Shown piece by piece: positions 62,004 to 64,000 of a stretch of DNA of 64,000 nt. Position 1 is the first letter of the stretch; every line of letters begins with the position of its first letter. A program made the position numbers and the translations under genes. The notes beneath the pieces were generated by a model that was not told the origin of the DNA, searched no databases, and was given only the letters and a program-made list of their open reading frames with translations. Origin of the DNA: DAOUJI01 sp965197415 (GTDB lineage Bacteria; Chloroflexota; Dehalococcoidia; Lucifugimonadales; JAGWBF01); assembly GCA_965197415.1 (NCBI GenBank), contig OZ240207.1, forward strand, positions 2,790,001 to 2,854,000, written 5' to 3'.

Positions 62004-62072
62004 AGTGTCATCATCAGACGGGCCAAACTATCGCCCGTCGGTCATGTCCAACGGAGCTAAGGAGGTTGGGTC

Positions 62073-62348
62073 ATGTGGAAGATCAACATCGACATCGTTT
62101 ACTGCGTTCCTTGACAGTACCATGCAACCGCCACGTGGTTGGCGATGGAGTTTTTCAGGCACTTCGGTAAGGATGCGGCCATTTCCCTGACGCCCGGCGC
62201 AAACGGCCGGCTTGAGGTCTACCTCGACGGGGAGAAGATCTTCGACCGCAAGGAAGAGGACGGCAAGTACCCCGACCTTACCAGGGTCAGGGAACTACGG
62301 GCTGTAATTCAGGAGAAGCTGGACGCAGTTCCCGTAGCCGCAGACTAG
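62073..62348 (+). CDS. SelW/Rdx-family selenoprotein (CxxU motif, TGA read as Sec14)
   Basis: ATG 62073, seven bases after AAGGAGG, opens a 91-residue frame with one TGA at 62112-62114. The N-terminus VYCVP-U (Cys11-x-x-Sec14) is the thioredoxin-like CxxU redox motif of SelW/SelT/SelH, and the rest, SLTPGANGRLEVYLDGEKIF then DRKEEDGKYPDL, is the Rdx signature. A separate start after the TGA (TTG 62139) has no ribosome site. Its own promoter and a candidate SECIS with CGTGGT loop lie nearby. Function: thiol-disulfide redox protein in the cytosol. Confidence 0.93.
62120..62148 (+). promoter_or_regulatory. Candidate bacterial SECIS hairpin in the SelW-like gene
   Basis: CCAT (62120-62123) pairs with ATGG (62145-62148); after a 5-nt bulge CGCCA pairs with TGGCG around the loop CGTGGT. 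The loop starts 20 nt after the TGA and has G in position 2. Same layout as the hairpin in the Sec-peroxiredoxin gene. Confidence 0.65.
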
Positions 62349-62373
62349 CCTCAACCCGATACACCGAACACCC

Positions 62374-62403
62374 TTCAGGCCCTGCTTCGAAGCAGGGCCT
62401 GAA
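62374..62403. terminator. Perfect 30-bp palindromic terminator overlapping the end of tmk
   Basis: TTCAGGCCCTGCTTC (62374-62388) is followed directly by its complement GAAGCAGGGCCTGAA. It covers the tmk stop codon and last codons and lies 26 bp after the selenoprotein stop, serving both convergent genes. Confidence 0.75.
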
Positions 62404-62989
62404 CTTTCCCCCACACTTCTTCCGCCACGACTTCCTTGGAGGCCGACGCATCGACCGCCAGCCAGCCCACAGGGTCGTTGGCGGCCTGCTCCAGGTAGCC
62501 GTCTCTGACGCGTCGGTGAAAGTCCAGCGCCTCAGACTCGAACGTGTCGGGTTGGTCCGCCCGACGGGAGAGACCGACCTCCGGAGGGAGGTCCAGGAGC
62601 ACGGTCAGGTCGGGCGATACGTCTCCGCAGGCCAGACCGTTGAGGCGACGCACCGTATCCAGATCGATCCCTCTGCCGTAGCCTTGGTAGGCTACGCTGG
62701 AGGCGGTGAACCTGTCACACAACACTACCTTGCCTGCTTCGAGAGACGGGCGAATCACGTCAGTGACGTGTTGGGCCCTGGCGGCCATGAACAGCAGCAA
62801 TTCGGCGTTCGCAGACAGGTCTCGACGACCCTTGACCCAGCGTCGAACTGCCTCCCCCAGAGGTCCACCGCCGGGTTCTCTGGTGGACACGACGCTGTAA
62901 CCCGCCCTGCTCAGGGCCGACGCCAGCCGTCTGGAATGGGTGGTCTTTCCGGAGCCGTCGCCGCCCTCGAACACAATGAAGGCAGTCAT
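62375..62989 (-). CDS. tmk: Thymidylate kinase
   Basis: A 204-residue dTMP kinase: P-loop VFEGGDGSGKTTHSRRLA, VSTREPGGGPLGEAVRRW, LCDRFTASSVAYQGYGRGID (DRF/Y motif) and TVLLDLPPEVGLSRR with the lid. It converts dTMP to dTDP in the cytosol. It lies 4 bp downstream of the Ycf45-like gene, so both are cotranscribed on the minus strand. Confidence 0.96.
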   Translation of the reverse strand: MTAFIVFEGGDGSGKTTHSRRLASALSRAGYSVVSTREPGGGPLGEAVRRWVKGRRDLSANAELLLFMAARAQHVTDVIRPSLEAGKVVLCDRFTASSVAYQGYGRGIDLDTVRRLNGLACGDVSPDLTVLLDLPPEVGLSRRADQPDTFESEALDFHRRVRDGYLEQAANDPVGWLAVDASASKEVVAEEVWGKVQALLRSRA

Positions 62990-62993
62990 GGGC

Positions 62994-64000
62994 CTAGCCC
63001 TTGAAGAGGGTTACGTACCTGTTGGGTTCCTGGCCGCTGCTGGTGGAGGCTACGTCGTATTTCTCGGCCAATATATGTTGGAGGCGCCGAATGTACGCCC
63101 GCTGCGGGGCCAACTCGACAGAGGTCGCTCCGTTCCTCACCCGCTCGGCAGCCTTCTCGGCCTCTTTCAAAGCGCCGTCCACCGTATCGTCGTCTTCCTC
63201 GCCGCCGCCCGATACGGACCGGAGCAGCTGCTGTATCTGGGGTCCTGAGTTTTTCCGAAGCACGTATATCGGCTTGCCGGCCCGTTCTGCGATTCTTACC
63301 AGCTGGGAGCCGCGCCGGTATAGGCTCTTGGTGGTCAGGACCACATCGGCCGCCCGCAGGTCGTTCACCACTCTCGTAGGGATTCCCAGGCTTCGGCCCG
63401 CGTCCTCGACTTTGTCCCTGCCCACGCCGAATAAGAACACTTTCACAGTCTGTCGGGAGCTTCTGTCGAGAACGCTGGGAGGTTCATAGCCGTAGGCGTC
63501 CTCCGGTCCATTCCGCCCGGGGCCGTTGACGACAGGAGCGGCCGGAACATAAACGCCGCCCACTTCACGGGTCTTGAGCACCTCACCTGCCTCGCTCAAC
63601 CGGCGGGTTTCCGGGACAATGGGATAGCCCCGTAGCCATGTGTCCACGACGGTAGACACGTCCTCGTGGACGGCCACCTTTTCCCAGCTCTGTATCTCGA
63701 CCACGACGTCAAAAGTGGGAGGAGCTTTACGTTCCAACGTCGTCTTTTGGGTCCCGCGCCGCCGGGCCTCATCATCGCCGAGGGTCACCGACTGAATCCC
63801 TCCCACCAAGTCGGACAGCGTGGGATTCATCACTAAGTTGTCCAGGGTGTTGCCGTGGGCTGTGGCGATTAGTTGGACACCCCGTTCGGCTATGGTGCGG
63901 GCTGCTATGGCTTCCAACTCGGTGCCCATTTCGTCGATGATTATGACCTCGGGCATGTGGTTCTCCACGGCCTCGATCATCACGTTGTGTTGAAGCTCCG
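62994..64000 (-). CDS. Ycf45/SpoIIIAA-like AAA ATPase with C-terminal R3H-like region, 5' end outside window
   Basis: The frame stays open to base 64000, so the N-terminal part with the Walker A motif is missing. The visible 335 residues include the Walker B segment MPEVIIIDEMGTELEAIAARTIAERGVQLIATAHG, given here by its core VIIIDEMGTELEAI, the TLSDLVGGIQSVTLGDDEARRRG segment typical of Ycf45-like ATPases, and a C-terminal region (ATSVELAPQRAYIRRLQHIL) matching R3H/jag-like RNA-binding tails. Relatives are described as single-stranded nucleic-acid binding ATPases. tmk follows directly. Confidence 0.85.
   Translation of the reverse strand, partial: ELQHNVMIEAVENHMPEVIIIDEMGTELEAIAARTIAERGVQLIATAHGNTLDNLVMNPTLSDLVGGIQSVTLGDDEARRRGTQKTTLERKAPPTFDVVVEIQSWEKVAVHEDVSTVVDTWLRGYPIVPETRRLSEAGEVLKTREVGGVYVPAAPVVNGPGRNGPEDAYGYEPPSVLDRSSRQTVKVFLFGVGRDKVEDAGRSLGIPTRVVNDLRAADVVLTTKSLYRRGSQLVRIAERAGKPIYVLRKNSGPQIQQLLRSVSGGGEEDDDTVDGALKEAEKAAERVRNGATSVELAPQRAYIRRLQHILAEKYDVASTSSGQEPNRYVTLFKG

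Overview
The window reads as chromosomal DNA of a bacterium with moderately high GC (about 60 % by eye). My best inference is an uncultivated Chloroflexota of the Dehalococcoidia/SAR202 type. The reasons are a flavin-dependent luciferase-like monooxygenase beside isochorismatase, MaoC, SDR and crotonase genes, a CIRCE-controlled groESL, a TrmI tRNA methyltransferase, a SufBCDSU cluster, GAAC-N4-GTTC type LexA boxes and a Cys-rich HTH regulator. No rRNA, tRNA, CRISPR array or complete insertion sequence was seen.

Layout. 1-7 kb: partial monooxygenase, isochorismatase-like hydrolase, MFS exporter, an 11-residue-repeat protein, then a promoter-led MaoC/MaoC/SDR/SDR operon. 7-9.1 kb: groES-groEL on the minus strand under a CIRCE operator. 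9.2-12.5 kb: two crotonases and an acyl-CoA synthetase. 12.5-18.3 kb: VOC protein, an OsmC-type selenoprotein, and a transglutaminase/DUF58/MoxR operon. 18.6-23.7 kb: gamma-glutamyltransferase, folate cyclo-ligase-like protein, ImuB-like Y-family protein with DUF6504, divergent ATP-dependent DNA ligase. 23.9-28.8 kb: ThrRS lacking TGS, Bcp peroxiredoxin plus a selenocysteine peroxiredoxin, cNMP-binding protein, TrmI, HD protein. 29-30.7 kb: accessory AAA ATPase + DUF4276 pair. 30.9-35.3 kb: TPP riboswitch and thiamine-precursor uptake/salvage operon (thiZXY, tenA, thiD). 35.3-38.1 kb: retropepsin-like protein, 2-hydroxyacid dehydrogenase, CDF metal exporter. 38.2-44.5 kb: suf operon with two SufU paralogues. 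44.6-45.4 kb: small HEPN pair. 45.7-49.7 kb: peptide-type binding lipoprotein, flippase-like membrane protein, TatD, decayed VapBC. 49.7-53 kb: lexA, two desulforedoxin-like mini-proteins, an ankyrin/PQQ-propeller lipoprotein. 53-56.7 kb: panC-panB-DUF2520-P1 peptidase. 56.7-58.6 kb: MITE-like repeats, Cys-rich HTH gene under a perfect palindromic operator, TGS-type GTPase. 58.7-60.1 kb: lower-GC kinase/Nudix pair. 60.2-64 kb: rimM-khpA-rpsP, protoglobin, a SelW-like selenoprotein, tmk, and a Ycf45/R3H-type ATPase cut by the window end.

The most notable signal is three separate genes interrupted by one in-frame TGA exactly at a known redox-Cys position (OsmC family, thiol peroxidase, SelW/Rdx CxxU). 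Each has a good ribosome binding site and a hairpin placed about 16-20 nt after the TGA. I read them as selenoproteins, so the organism should encode SelA/SelB/SelC/SelD elsewhere. A second regulatory theme is a probable SOS network: GAAC-N4-GTTC-like boxes sit in the promoters of lexA, the ImuB-like gene and the Cys-rich HTH gene. Ordinary genes here end in TGA, so the TGA codon is not globally reassigned.
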